A stretch of 64,000 nucleotides of DNA from Halomonas binhaiensis (GTDB taxonomy: Bacteria; Pseudomonadota; Gammaproteobacteria; Pseudomonadales; Halomonadaceae): NCBI RefSeq assembly GCF_008329985.2, contig NZ_CP038437.2, positions 124,001 through 188,000 on the forward strand, read 5' to 3'. Within the stretch, counting starts at the first letter, position 1. Every line of letters starts with the position of its first letter. The position numbers and the translations under genes were made by a program. Of the stretch, positions 45,992 to 55,149 are shown one piece after another. The notes below the pieces were generated by a model. The model worked only from the letters and a program-made list of their open reading frames with translations, made no database searches and had not been told where the DNA came from.

Positions 45992-47047
45992 ATGTCAACC
46001 TCCATACCGGCCAAGGGACACTATGATATCGGCTTCCTGCTGCTGCCGGGTTTTTCCCAGCTTGCCTTTACCTCGGCGCTGGAGCCGTTGCGCATGGCCA
46101 ATCATCTGGCCGATCGCATCCTCTACACTTGGCATCTCGTGAGTCGTGATGGTGCCGCCGTGACGGCCAGCAATAATGTGGCCACCGCGGTGGATCAGGC
46201 GCTGGAACCCATGCCGGCACTGGATCTGTTGCTGGTATGTGGTGGTCTCGAGGTCCAGCGTTACGATGATCGCTCGACCCTGTCATGGCTCCGGCGACTG
46301 GCTGAACGGCGCATTCCCCTGGGCGCGGTGTGTACCGGCGGCTACGTGCTGGCCCGGGCGGGGCTGCTCGATGGCTATCGCTGCACGCTGCATTGGGAAC
46401 ACATATCCAGCCTTCATGAGGCACAACGCTTCCCCAACGTGACCTTCACTTCCCAGCTGTTTGTCATGGACCGCGATCGCTACACCTGTTCGGGTGGCAT
46501 CGCTCCCCTGGACATGATGCTCAACCTGATTGGTCGCCAGCAGGGGCTGGCGCTGGCGGAGTCGATTGCCGAGGAGTTCATCCACGAACGTATTCGCGGG
46601 GTGACCGATCGCCAGCGCACGCCGCTGAGGCTTCGGCTGGGCCACAGCCATCCCAAGCTGGAGGAGGTGGCCAATCTGATGGATGCCAACCTGCAGGAAC
46701 TGCTGGGGCTCGATGAGCTGGCCTGCTATGCCGGACTATCGCGGCGCCAACTGGAGCGATTGTTTCAGCGCTATGTGGGCTGTCCACCGCTCAGGTTCTA
46801 CCTGGAGCTGCGGCTGGCGCGGGCTCGCCTGCTGTTGTTGCAGACCCATATGCCGATTACCGAGGTGGCCCTGGCTTGTGGCTTCGTGTCGCCGACGCAC
46901 TTCACCAAGTGCTATCACGACCATTTCGGTCACTCTCCGAGCAGTGAGCGCAAGCGCCGCCACGAGCGCCAGGCCGACCTTATCGAGCCGCTGGTAGTCG
47001 ATGAACCGCCGATCGACGAGGCCGGGGAAAATGAACGGCTTCCCTAG
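45992..47047 (+). CDS. GlxA/GbdR-type AraC-family regulator
   Basis: The 351-residue protein joins an N-terminal DJ-1/PfpI-like domain (about 10-190; GAVCTGGYVLARAGLLDGYRC near 110) to a C-terminal AraC double HTH (about 230-325; VALACGFVSPTHFTKCYHDHFG). P. aeruginosa GbdR has this build and activates betaine and dimethylglycine catabolism genes. The start at 45992 follows GGAGGTGC. It sits between fhs and the DMGDH-like gene, so it probably regulates the one-carbon island in response to a methylated amine; the exact inducer is inferred. Confidence 0.82.
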   Translation: MSTSIPAKGHYDIGFLLLPGFSQLAFTSALEPLRMANHLADRILYTWHLVSRDGAAVTASNNVATAVDQALEPMPALDLLLVCGGLEVQRYDDRSTLSWLRRLAERRIPLGAVCTGGYVLARAGLLDGYRCTLHWEHISSLHEAQRFPNVTFTSQLFVMDRDRYTCSGGIAPLDMMLNLIGRQQGLALAESIAEEFIHERIRGVTDRQRTPLRLRLGHSHPKLEEVANLMDANLQELLGLDELACYAGLSRRQLERLFQRYVGCPPLRFYLELRLARARLLLLQTHMPITEVALACGFVSPTHFTKCYHDHFGHSPSSERKRRHERQADLIEPLVVDEPPIDEAGENERLP

Positions 47048-47052
47048 GCTTT

Positions 47053-47089
47053 CTGTAGGGTCAACTGCGTACTGTAGGGTCAACTGCGT
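47053..47089. repeat. 19-bp tandem duplication at a gene end
   Basis: CTGTAGGGTCAACTGCGT occurs twice in a row (47053-47070 and 47072-47089). The copy at the right contains the stop codon of the DMGDH-like gene. Confidence 0.85.
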
Positions 47090-49647
47090 GGGCGAATATT
47101 CTCCGCATCATAAAGCGCCCGATAACCCACCGCTTCCACCCGCATCGGATAATGCTCGCCGAAGTATTCCAGCAACAGGGAGCGACCTTCCACGGCATGA
47201 CTCGCTGGCAGGTAGCCCAGGGCAATGTTGCGGCCTAACGAAGGACCGTAGGCGATGCTGGTGGTATAGGAGCGTCGCCCCAGGGCATCCACCGGGACTT
47301 CACCATTCTCCGGGTCGAGCAATGGCGATTGGCCGACCGGATAACGTGCCTGGCCAGTGCCATCAAGGTGTGACTCCATCACCAGCGTACACAGATAGGC
47401 CGGCTGACGCTCACGCTCGCGCTGCTCCAGATGGGCGGCCTTGCCATGGAAGTCCGGGTTCTTGACCTTGGGCCTGGCCAGGCCGGTTTCCAGCAGGTTG
47501 TAGTCGGTGAGCAGGTCGACATTCTGCAGGCGCAGGCTCTTCTCCAGGCGGCGGCTGTTGGCGTAGGTCTCGATGCCCACCGGGGGCACTCCGGCCTCGA
47601 ACAGCAGGTCCCATAGCGCCAGGCCATAGCTGAAGGGGACATAGAGTTCCCAGCCCTGCTCGCCGACATAGGAAATATGGAATGCCCACACCGGAAGGCC
47701 GCGCACCTGGATTTTCCGCGCACTGGCGAAGGGGAAACGCTCGCTGGTCAATTCCTCGGGGGTGTCGGCCAGTGTCTGCAGGATACGCCGGGCATTGGGT
47801 CCCCACAGGCCCAGTGTGGCCAGGCTGTCGCTGCGATCTTCCAGATGCCAGCGCGTCAGCCCCACATCCTCGGCGCGCCGGGTGATCCACATCAAGTCGC
47901 GATGGCCGGTATCGCCACCGCAGATCACCCGGAAGCAGTCCCTGGCTAGGCGGACGATGGTCAGGTCGGAGTGGACGCCGCCACGGGCATCGAGGAAGTG
48001 GGTATAGACTCCCTTGCCGAGGGGCGTGTCGCCGCCGATCTTGGCCACAGAGAGATATTCCAGCAGGGCCTCGGCATCGCGACCGGAGATGTCGTAGATG
48101 GCGAAGTGGGAAAGGTTGATCATGCCCACATCTTCGCTGAGCGCCAGATGCTCGGCGTTGGAGACCTGCCAGAAGTGACGGGCATCCCATTCCACTGGCC
48201 GTTCAGGCACCTCATCGAGATAGTGCGCCAGGCGTGTCTCGTTGGCGGCGTAGCCGTGGGCGCGTTCCCAGCCAGCCGTCTCCATGAAGTAACCACCGAG
48301 TTCACATTCCCGCGGCCAGAAGGGGCTGCGCCTCAGATTGCGTCCACTTTCAAAGGGCTCGCGCGGATGCACTGCGGGATCGTAGATCTTGCGAGCGATT
48401 TCCTCGCAGCGGCCGTACACGTGATGTGGTGTCTTCTGCACAGGATAGAAGCGGGCAATATCGATGCTGCAGGGGTCAATCGAGGGATGCCCGTCGGTAA
48501 GCCAGTCAGCGAGGATCTTGCCCATCCCCGGGCCGTCCTTGACCCACACCGCTTCACAGCACCACAGGCCACGGGTTTCCGGCGCTTCACCTATCAGAGA
48601 ACCGCCGTCCGAGGTGACCGACAGCAAGCCATTGAAGGAGTGCTTCTCGTCCCAGCCGAGTTCGCCGAGTAGTGGCGTGAGCTCCACTGCTCGCTCGAAG
48701 GGCTCAGCGATCTGATCGGCCTCCAGGTCGTGCATGGACGGGGAGAGCCGGGCTTGTTCCCGGGCAAGAATATCGCGGGGGTGGACCAGGCGGGGATGAG
48801 TGGTTTCGTAATAGCCCCACTCCAGCATGCCTCCTTCGGTGGAGCTGGGATCACCGGTGTCACGCATGTAGGCAGAGTTGCCCTGATCACGCATCAACGG
48901 ATAGCCGATTTCCTTGCCGGTGCCGGCGAAGGCATCGAAGGGACCGAAGAACATCAGAGGATGCTCGACCGGCATCAACGGCAGCGCCACCCCCGCCATG
49001 GCGGCCGGCAGAGGCCCCCAGATACCGCAGCAGAGAATCACGACAGGGGAGGCGATATAGCCTTTGGCTGTCTGGACACCGCATACCCGGCCGTCCTGGA
49101 CATCGATGTCCTGTGCCGCTGTGTCGGCGAAGGCGCGCAGGTGACCACTTTCCACGGCACGCTCGACCAGTTCGCCGGCCACTTGCTGTGAACGCGGGAC
49201 CACCAGGCCTGCATCGGGGTCCCACATGCCGCCCAGTACCCGCTCACGTTCGAGCAGCGGAAAATGTTCTACCACTTCATCGGCGTCGATCATATGGACG
49301 TGGGTACCGAAGGCCTTGCCAGAGGCAACCTTGCGCTGCAATTCGGCCAGTCGTGCCTCGTCGCCGACCCGGGCGATCTCGATGCCGCCAACCCGGTGAT
49401 AGTGTCCCAGCGACTCGTAGAACTGGCGGCTATAGGTGGTGGTGTAGCACGCCATGCGGTCGTGGGAGGTCATGAAACAGAAGTCGGAAGCATGGGCGGT
49501 GGAACCGACATCGGTGGGAATGGCAGAGGCATCGATACCCACCAGATGGGTCCAGCCCCGTTCGATCAGGTGGTGGGCCACCGAGGCGCCGACGATGCCG
49601 CCCAGGCCGATGATCACCGCGTCCGCTTGCGAGGGTAGGGTCGCCAT
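47080..49647 (-). CDS. dimethylglycine/sarcosine-dehydrogenase-like FAD-GcvT fusion
   Basis: The 855-residue protein has an N-terminal DAO-type FAD domain (VIIGLGGIVGASVAHHL at about 13-29; STAHAS near 50 offers the His to which FAD is attached in related enzymes). A FAO-linker region follows, and then a C-terminal GcvT/aminomethyltransferase half from about 430 (VSNAEHLALSEDVGMINLSHF, HISYVGEQGWELYVP) that binds THF. Such fusions remove N-methyl groups and pass formaldehyde to THF as 5,10-methylene-THF. The start at 49647 follows GGAGGAAG. It is divergent from the GcvT-like gene. Dimethylglycine, sarcosine or another methylamine could be the substrate. Confidence 0.85.
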   Translation of the reverse strand: MATLPSQADAVIIGLGGIVGASVAHHLIERGWTHLVGIDASAIPTDVGSTAHASDFCFMTSHDRMACYTTTYSRQFYESLGHYHRVGGIEIARVGDEARLAELQRKVASGKAFGTHVHMIDADEVVEHFPLLERERVLGGMWDPDAGLVVPRSQQVAGELVERAVESGHLRAFADTAAQDIDVQDGRVCGVQTAKGYIASPVVILCCGIWGPLPAAMAGVALPLMPVEHPLMFFGPFDAFAGTGKEIGYPLMRDQGNSAYMRDTGDPSSTEGGMLEWGYYETTHPRLVHPRDILAREQARLSPSMHDLEADQIAEPFERAVELTPLLGELGWDEKHSFNGLLSVTSDGGSLIGEAPETRGLWCCEAVWVKDGPGMGKILADWLTDGHPSIDPCSIDIARFYPVQKTPHHVYGRCEEIARKIYDPAVHPREPFESGRNLRRSPFWPRECELGGYFMETAGWERAHGYAANETRLAHYLDEVPERPVEWDARHFWQVSNAEHLALSEDVGMINLSHFAIYDISGRDAEALLEYLSVAKIGGDTPLGKGVYTHFLDARGGVHSDLTIVRLARDCFRVICGGDTGHRDLMWITRRAEDVGLTRWHLEDRSDSLATLGLWGPNARRILQTLADTPEELTSERFPFASARKIQVRGLPVWAFHISYVGEQGWELYVPFSYGLALWDLLFEAGVPPVGIETYANSRRLEKSLRLQNVDLLTDYNLLETGLARPKVKNPDFHGKAAHLEQRERERQPAYLCTLVMESHLDGTGQARYPVGQSPLLDPENGEVPVDALGRRSYTTSIAYGPSLGRNIALGYLPASHAVEGRSLLLEYFGEHYPMRVEAVGYRALYDAENIRPRS

Positions 49648-49978
49648 GGCTTCCTCCGGGGAACGGTCTTCTTTCCGCAGCATACTTTCCGCAGCATAGG
49701 GCAGGGGTATGGCACCTCGCTATCCCGTGGCGACGCCTCCCTTGTTCGCGACGACAAGTGGATAAAGAGGCTGTCGCCAATGCCAAAGAGCTGGACGTCG
49801 GTAGCAAGATGTTGGGCTGCCGGCCGGTCTAGGTTGGAAATGAGAGTATCGAACTCAAGGGTGGCCAAGCGAGGCCGCTCCCTGACCTCGAGACGAGGGC
49901 TTCGAAACACAGGGCTTCGAGACTGAGCTTCGAAACAGAGCTTCGAAACAGAGTTTCGGAAAAGAATAGGAGGCGGTC
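49648..49978. promoter_or_regulatory. divergent control region with TTCGAA-type direct repeats
   Basis: A 331-base gap between the divergent DMGDH-like and GcvT-like genes. At 49898-49964 five direct repeats of 13-14 bases (AGCTTCGAAACAG and variants) run up to the GcvT-like ribosome binding site. They may be tandem regulator sites or slippage repeats. Confidence 0.55.
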
Positions 49979-51175
49979 ATGAATCCAGCCATCGAGAACA
50001 TCCAGGGCATTCAGGCGGCGCCGGAAATTCTGCTTTATCCGCGCATCCGCAAGTCGCCGTTCTTCTATGCCTCTCGGCGCCATGGTGTGCGCAAGTACAG
50101 CGTCTACAACCACCATTATCATCCGCGTCTCTACACGGATCCGGTCGATGAGTACTGGGCCCTGATTCAGGGTGTCACCCTGTGGGATGTAGGGGTGGAG
50201 CGCCAGATCGAGATCAGTGGTCCTGATGCCTTCGCCTTCACCCAACGTCTGGTGCCTCGCGATATGCGCCAGTGTCAGGTGGGGCAGTGCAAGTATGTCT
50301 TCGTGACAGCTCCCGATGGCGGCATTCTCAATGACCCGGTGCTGCTGCGCATCGAGGAGAACCGTTTCTGGCTGTCACTGGCCGACAGCGACATTGTGCT
50401 GTGGTGTCGTGGTCTGGCCTATCACTCCGGACTCGATGTCACCATCCAGGAAGTGGATGTGGCCCCTGTCCAGGTACAGGGGCCCAGGGCCAAGGCAGTG
50501 ATGGTCGACCTGTTCGGGGAGTCAGTGCTGGCGATGCCTTACTACCACCTGATGGAGGCCGAGCTCGATGGCATGTCGGTGGTAATCTCCCGCACAGGGT
50601 ATTCCGGTGAGATTGGCTACGAGATCTACCTGCGCGATGCCAGCCGCCATGGCGAGGCACTCTGGCAGCGAGTCTTCGAAGCGGGGGCTCCCCATGACAT
50701 GCAGGTGATTGGCCCTTGCCACATTCGCCGCATCGAGGGCGGCATTCTCGCCTTCGGCTGCGACATCTGGTACGACACCAACCCCTTCGAGGTCGGCATG
50801 GGCTATGACTGGATGGTCGACTTGCGCGGCGACGACGATTTCATCGGCCGGGCTGCCCTGGAGCGGATCAAGGCTGAAGGAGTGTCGCGCAAGCTGGTGG
50901 GAGTGGAGATCGATGGCCCCAGCGTCGGTTACTTCACCGATGGCTTGATGATCGATGTCTTCCCGGTGCTGGCGCCCGGTGGCGAGCGTATCGGCCAGGT
51001 CACCTCGGCCACGCATTCGCCGCGCCAGGAGCGCAATATCGGTTACGCCATGGTGCCGCTGGCGTACACAGAGTTGGGCACGCCGCTGCGCATCGAGGCG
51101 AATACCGGTCCGCAGGATGCCGTGGTCGTGGCCAAGCCCTTCCATGATCCCAGCAAGGATATCCCCAAGGCCTGA
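49979..51175 (+). CDS. GcvT/DmdA-like THF-dependent aminomethyl- or demethyltransferase
   Basis: The 398-residue stand-alone GcvT-fold protein has SGPDAFAFTQRLVPRDM near 80-96, RTGYSGEIGYEIYL near 204-217 and a C-terminal barrel (LVGVEIDG, IGQVTSATHSP). It resembles the DMSP demethylase DmdA and related aminomethyltransferases. It should move a methyl or methylene group from a small methylated compound to THF in the cytosol. It is followed after 15 bases by a MetF-like gene, which fits a methyl-THF product. True DmdA activity cannot be claimed. Confidence 0.82.
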   Translation: MNPAIENIQGIQAAPEILLYPRIRKSPFFYASRRHGVRKYSVYNHHYHPRLYTDPVDEYWALIQGVTLWDVGVERQIEISGPDAFAFTQRLVPRDMRQCQVGQCKYVFVTAPDGGILNDPVLLRIEENRFWLSLADSDIVLWCRGLAYHSGLDVTIQEVDVAPVQVQGPRAKAVMVDLFGESVLAMPYYHLMEAELDGMSVVISRTGYSGEIGYEIYLRDASRHGEALWQRVFEAGAPHDMQVIGPCHIRRIEGGILAFGCDIWYDTNPFEVGMGYDWMVDLRGDDDFIGRAALERIKAEGVSRKLVGVEIDGPSVGYFTDGLMIDVFPVLAPGGERIGQVTSATHSPRQERNIGYAMVPLAYTELGTPLRIEANTGPQDAVVVAKPFHDPSKDIPKA

Positions 51176-51190
51176 GTCGGAGGAGGCATC

Positions 51191-52084
51191 ATGAATGATG
51201 TCAATCGTGCCGCCCTGACGGCGGCCTTTGTACCTCCTGCCCGGACGGCAGTCCGATTCGAGCTGTTGCCGATCACTGGCATGCAGGAAGCGGCCCGGGC
51301 TCTGCCCGAGGGGGCCGAGGTGACGGTGACCTGCTCGCCGCGCCACGGCCTTGAGCGCACCCTGGAGGCTGCCGAGTGGCTGGTCGAGGCGGGGCTCCAG
51401 CTCCAGGTAGTACCGCATATCGCCGCACGGCTGGTGCGTGATCATGCCCATCTGGAACGTCTGCTCCAGCGCCTGGAAACCTTGGGCATCGATGATGTGT
51501 TCGTGGTAGGAGGTGATGCCCCGCGTCCGGTGGGCAGCTATCCTCACGGCCTGGCGCTGCTGGAGGACATGAACCGCCTGTCCTTGCGTCCAACGCGCGT
51601 CGGCGTACCGGCCTATCCTGAAGGCCATCACCACATCGACGCCTCACGCTTGCAGCAGGATCTGGAGGCCAAGGTGGCACTGGCCAATTATGCCGTCACC
51701 CAACTGTGCTTTGAGGCACGACCGCTGTTGCACTGGCGGGAGTGGCAGAAGCAGCTTGGCCTTGAGCTACCGGTGCATGCGGGCATTCCTGGAGTGATCG
51801 AACGCAAGCGCCTGCTGAGCATCGCATTGCGCCTGGGCATTGGTCCTTCCGTGAGATCACTAAGAAGTAAGTCGGGACGGATGAGCCGGTTGCTGGGTGG
51901 CTCCGCCTATCATCCCGATACCCTGATGGAAGCACTGGGACCATCATTGGGGGACTCTGACGGCGGCTTTGCGGGCCTGCATGTCTATACCTTCAATCAT
52001 GTCGCCCCGACCCGGGCCTGGCTGGAGTCATTGAAGGATCCCAGATTGTCCCAGTATGAAGACGGTCAGGGAGACAGGAGGTAA
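51191..52084 (+). CDS. methylenetetrahydrofolate-reductase-like protein
   Basis: The 297-residue protein has the MTHFR TIM-barrel order: an N-terminal FELLP in place of the usual EFFPP, EVTVTCSPRHGLERTLEAAEWL near 41-62, then VPHIAARLVRD, DDVFVVGGDAP near 105-115 and AYPEGHHHI near 139-147. It converts methylene-THF and methyl-THF, here perhaps in the oxidative direction after demethylation. It starts 15 bases after the GcvT-like gene. The C-terminus differs from biosynthetic MetF, so a paralogue tied to catabolism is likely. Confidence 0.82.
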   Translation: MNDVNRAALTAAFVPPARTAVRFELLPITGMQEAARALPEGAEVTVTCSPRHGLERTLEAAEWLVEAGLQLQVVPHIAARLVRDHAHLERLLQRLETLGIDDVFVVGGDAPRPVGSYPHGLALLEDMNRLSLRPTRVGVPAYPEGHHHIDASRLQQDLEAKVALANYAVTQLCFEARPLLHWREWQKQLGLELPVHAGIPGVIERKRLLSIALRLGIGPSVRSLRSKSGRMSRLLGGSAYHPDTLMEALGPSLGDSDGGFAGLHVYTFNHVAPTRAWLESLKDPRLSQYEDGQGDRR

Positions 52085-52189
52085 GCACCTGCTCGGCAGG
52101 GAGAAATGCTTGGCAAGAGAAGAGACGAATCGAGGCTGCCTCGCTATTCTGATCGTCCTGGGATGAACACAAATGGAGATCAGATAGTC

Positions 52190-52786
52190 ATGATGACGGT
52201 GTTGATGAAAAAACCTCGCGGTGCTCTGTTTTCTTGCGCCATGCTGGTGGCCTTGCTGTTCAACATCAGCCAAGCCAATGCCGAAACGCCTTCGGAAGAT
52301 GCCAAGCAGACGGTGAATCAGTTGCTGACGTTGATTGATGAGCGACTGGCGATTGCGCCAGAGGTGGCAAAGGCCAAGTGGAACTCTGGTGCGCCGATCA
52401 ATGCACCGGAGCGGGAAGCGCAGATACTGGAGCGCGTGGTGGCGGAGGCGGCAAGCGCCGGCGTCGATGAAGCGCTGGCCCAGACATTTTTTCAGCACCA
52501 GTTTGATGCCAGCAAACGCGTTCAACAGCGCCTTCATGATCAATGGCAGAAAACGCAGCACCCGCCTTTCGATAACGCCCCGGACCTGGCCAATGACATA
52601 CGCCCCAAACTGGATAAACTGACGCCACAGCTGATTGGCGCGCTGCACGACTTTCAGGAAACGGCCAAGACTCCCGGCGTCGGAGCGTATCTTGAATCAC
52701 AGTCAGCCTTGCTGGTGCAGGATGATGCTTCAGGCGATGCCCGGGAAGAAGCCGTGTCCCCCTTGTTCGACGTGGCAACTCCATAG
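52190..52786 (+). CDS. periplasmic AroQ-gamma chorismate mutase
   Basis: The 198-residue protein has a signal peptide (MKKPRGALFSCAMLVALLFN..., cut near ANA-ET). An AroQ helical domain follows, with LLTLIDERLAIAPEVAKAKWNSGAPI and EREAQILERVVAEA. The Arg and Lys of the first helix and Glu of REAQ are catalytic-type residues in this class. It would turn chorismate into prephenate in the periplasm, a role that is still unclear for the class. The start (52190, 52193 or 52205) is uncertain. Confidence 0.85.
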   Translation: MMTVLMKKPRGALFSCAMLVALLFNISQANAETPSEDAKQTVNQLLTLIDERLAIAPEVAKAKWNSGAPINAPEREAQILERVVAEAASAGVDEALAQTFFQHQFDASKRVQQRLHDQWQKTQHPPFDNAPDLANDIRPKLDKLTPQLIGALHDFQETAKTPGVGAYLESQSALLVQDDASGDAREEAVSPLFDVATP

Positions 52787-52912
52787 GGATTGATGCGTGG
52801 AAACGAAGAGCGGCGTGTTTCCCATGGCGGGCCTGCTCTCCTGCCTTGTCCCGCATCCTGTCGACGGCATAAGCTGAAGGACTGGTCGCGAGAACGTAAG
52901 AGGTGGCTGCAA

Positions 52913-53179
52913 ATGGCAGGCGGTTGGTCAAAGGACGGTGACGTACAGGAGCAGATCGACAACACGGTCGAGGATGCCGTGCATCGCTCGCGCAGTCGCC
53001 TGCCGCATGGCGAGAGTCTGCGTCATTGTGAGGAATGTGACGAACCCATTCCCCAGGCGCGCCGGGAAGCGCTGCCCGGAGTGCGTCTTTGCATCAACTG
53101 CCAGGCTGAGCATGACAAGCACGAGAAAGCCTTCAGCGGGTATAACCGACGTGGCAGCAAGGATAGTCAGTTACGTTGA
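52913..53179 (+). CDS. DksA/TraR-type C4 zinc-finger protein
   Basis: The 88-residue protein has a single C4 finger: HCEECDEP, then LCINCQAEHDKHE (C-x2-C-x17-C-x2-C). This is the YbiI/TraR-like short form of DksA without the long coiled coil. Such proteins may bind the RNA polymerase secondary channel. The start at 52913 follows AAGAGGT. Confidence 0.85.
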   Translation: MAGGWSKDGDVQEQIDNTVEDAVHRSRSRLPHGESLRHCEECDEPIPQARREALPGVRLCINCQAEHDKHEKAFSGYNRRGSKDSQLR

Positions 53180-53320
53180 GTGGCTGACAGGTCTTCCACC
53201 TTGCCCAGGCAGTGGGCCACCGAACGCATCGTCCTGCCGCTGACAAACGGGTCTTGTCGTGAGCATGCCATGCAATGTGTCGCATTTATTCAATCTTTCC
53301 TTCAGGTAGTGGCTATTAAT

Positions 53321-53348
53321 GAAAGGTCCTTCTCATGAAGGACCTTTC
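53321..53348. promoter_or_regulatory. 12-bp perfect hairpin in the nhaC leader
   Basis: GAAAGGTCCTTC-TCAT-GAAGGACCTTTC. It has no T run, lies 62 bases before the nhaC start, and an alternative ATG (53335) sits inside it. It may terminate the previous gene or control nhaC. Confidence 0.6.
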
Positions 53349-53409
53349 GATGGCGCTGGTGTGCCATCGAGAGCGATTCGACAAAAATAACCACAAGGAG
53401 AGATGGTTC

Positions 53410-54930
53410 ATGGTTCATTCCCCTGTCACTCGGCCGGGGCTGCTGCTGGCGTTGCTGCCCATCGTACTGACGTTCGCTGTACTGGGCGTACAGTTATTCA
53501 TCTTCGATGACTTCACTCCGCATGTGCCCTTGATCATTGGTATTGCCATTACCGCGCTGGTGGGCCGCTATCTCGGCTTGAGCTGGGAGGATATGGAAAA
53601 GGGCATGCTGCATGTGGTGAGCGTTGGTTTGCCGGCAGTAGGCATCCTCATGCTGGTGGGCATGATCACTGGCCTGTGGATCGCCAGTGGCACTGTACCG
53701 ACATTGATCTACTACGGCCTGGAGCTATTGAGCCCGCAGATCTTCCTGGCTGCGGCCACCCTGTTGTGCGCCCTGGTTTCGGTGTCCCTCGGGACTTCCT
53801 GGGGTACTGTCGGCACGGTAGGCCTGGCCTTGATGGGCATCGGGGCGGGGTTCGGCATTCCACCCTACTGGACGGCTGGCGCAGTGGTATCGGGAGCCTT
53901 CTTCGGTGACAAGGTGTCCCCGCTTTCCGATACCACCAACCTGGCGCCAGCCGTCACTGGCGTCAACCTGTTCGATCACATCCGCAATTTGATGCCGACG
54001 ACGCTACCGTCGATGGCGATTGCTCTGGTCATATACCTGATGGTTGGGCAAGGCATGGTCGGCGATCAGGCAGCTTCCTTCGAGCGTATCTCCTCCATTA
54101 CCGAAGGGTTGTCACAGCACTTCGATATCACCGCGACGTCACTGCTGCCGGCATTGGTGGTCATTGCCTTGGCCATGTTGCGTTTCCCGGCACTGCCGGT
54201 GCTGTTCGTCGGTGTGCTGCTGGGTGGTGTCATGGCTTTCCTGCAGCAAGGAGAGAGCGTCAGTACGTTGTTCGCCTTTGCTTTCTCGGGATATTCGATC
54301 GATACCGGCGTGGCCGAGATTGATGGGCTGCTCAACCGTGGCGGCCTGCAATCGATGACCTGGGTGATTACCCTGCTGCTGATCGCCTTGTCGTTCGGCG
54401 GCATCCTGGAGCGGACAGGTTGCATGCACGCGATCATCTCGGCCATCGTGCGCCGGGTCAAAAGTTTCGGGGGGCTGCAGACCTCGGCCATCGCCAGTTC
54501 CATGAGCACCAACCTGGTGGCAGGCGATCCCTATCTGTCCATTACCCTGACCGGTCGGATGTTCGGCCCCGTCTATCGCGGCAAAGGCTATTCGCTGCTC
54601 AACCTGTCGCGCGCCACAGAAGAAGGCGGTACCTTGATTTCCCCCTTGATTCCGTGGAACGCGGGCGGAGCGGTGGTCATCACTGCTCTGGGCCTGAACA
54701 GCGGAGCGGGTGGTATGGAAAGCCTGATGTACATTCCCCTGGCCTTTGCCTGCTGGATCTCTCCCCTGATTGGCGTGACATATGCCTGGCTGGGCTGGTT
54801 CTCACCGCGTGCCAGCGAAAGTGAAGTGGCGCAGTGGCATGCCAATGGCGAGGAAATCATGGATTTCAATGCCTCCAGCCAATCTGGCGCTGCTGTCAGA
54901 GGCGTTGATGTCGCTACGCGAATGCCCTGA
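53410..54930 (+). CDS. nhaC: Na+/H+ antiporter NhaC
   Basis: The 506-residue membrane protein has about 11 or more hydrophobic segments. The NhaC stretch GAFFGDKVSPLSDTTNLAP is near 160-178, and TNLVAGDPYLSITLTGRMF and EEGGTLISPLIPWNAGG come in the C half. It exchanges cytosolic Na+ for protons, a key function in salty or alkaline media. The start at 53410 follows AAGGAGA by 9 bases; the ATG at 53335 lies in a hairpin and is less likely. Confidence 0.93.
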   Translation: MVHSPVTRPGLLLALLPIVLTFAVLGVQLFIFDDFTPHVPLIIGIAITALVGRYLGLSWEDMEKGMLHVVSVGLPAVGILMLVGMITGLWIASGTVPTLIYYGLELLSPQIFLAAATLLCALVSVSLGTSWGTVGTVGLALMGIGAGFGIPPYWTAGAVVSGAFFGDKVSPLSDTTNLAPAVTGVNLFDHIRNLMPTTLPSMAIALVIYLMVGQGMVGDQAASFERISSITEGLSQHFDITATSLLPALVVIALAMLRFPALPVLFVGVLLGGVMAFLQQGESVSTLFAFAFSGYSIDTGVAEIDGLLNRGGLQSMTWVITLLLIALSFGGILERTGCMHAIISAIVRRVKSFGGLQTSAIASSMSTNLVAGDPYLSITLTGRMFGPVYRGKGYSLLNLSRATEEGGTLISPLIPWNAGGAVVITALGLNSGAGGMESLMYIPLAFACWISPLIGVTYAWLGWFSPRASESEVAQWHANGEEIMDFNASSQSGAAVRGVDVATRMP

Positions 54931-54955
54931 AGCGGACATCGTGTGATGTGAAAGG

Positions 54956-54992
54956 GGCGCCCAGCTTGTCGAGCTGGGCGCCTTCGTTTTCG
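54956..54992 (+). terminator. nhaC terminator
   Basis: GGCGCCCAGCT pairs with AGCTGGGCGCC (11 bp, 5-base loop), followed by TTCGTTTTC, 25 bases past the nhaC stop. Confidence 0.9.
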
Positions 54993-55149
54993 TCTCGCCG
55001 ATGCATCGAGTAGATGCATTGCAAACATGTATCGCGAATATGGCGACGCCATAAGGTTGATCTTGGTCAAAACGGCCTGAAGGGTGCCGCAAGGCGTCAA
55101 TCAGCACTGCTAAAGTGCATGTACATTACCGAATTAATGGGGTGTCGCC

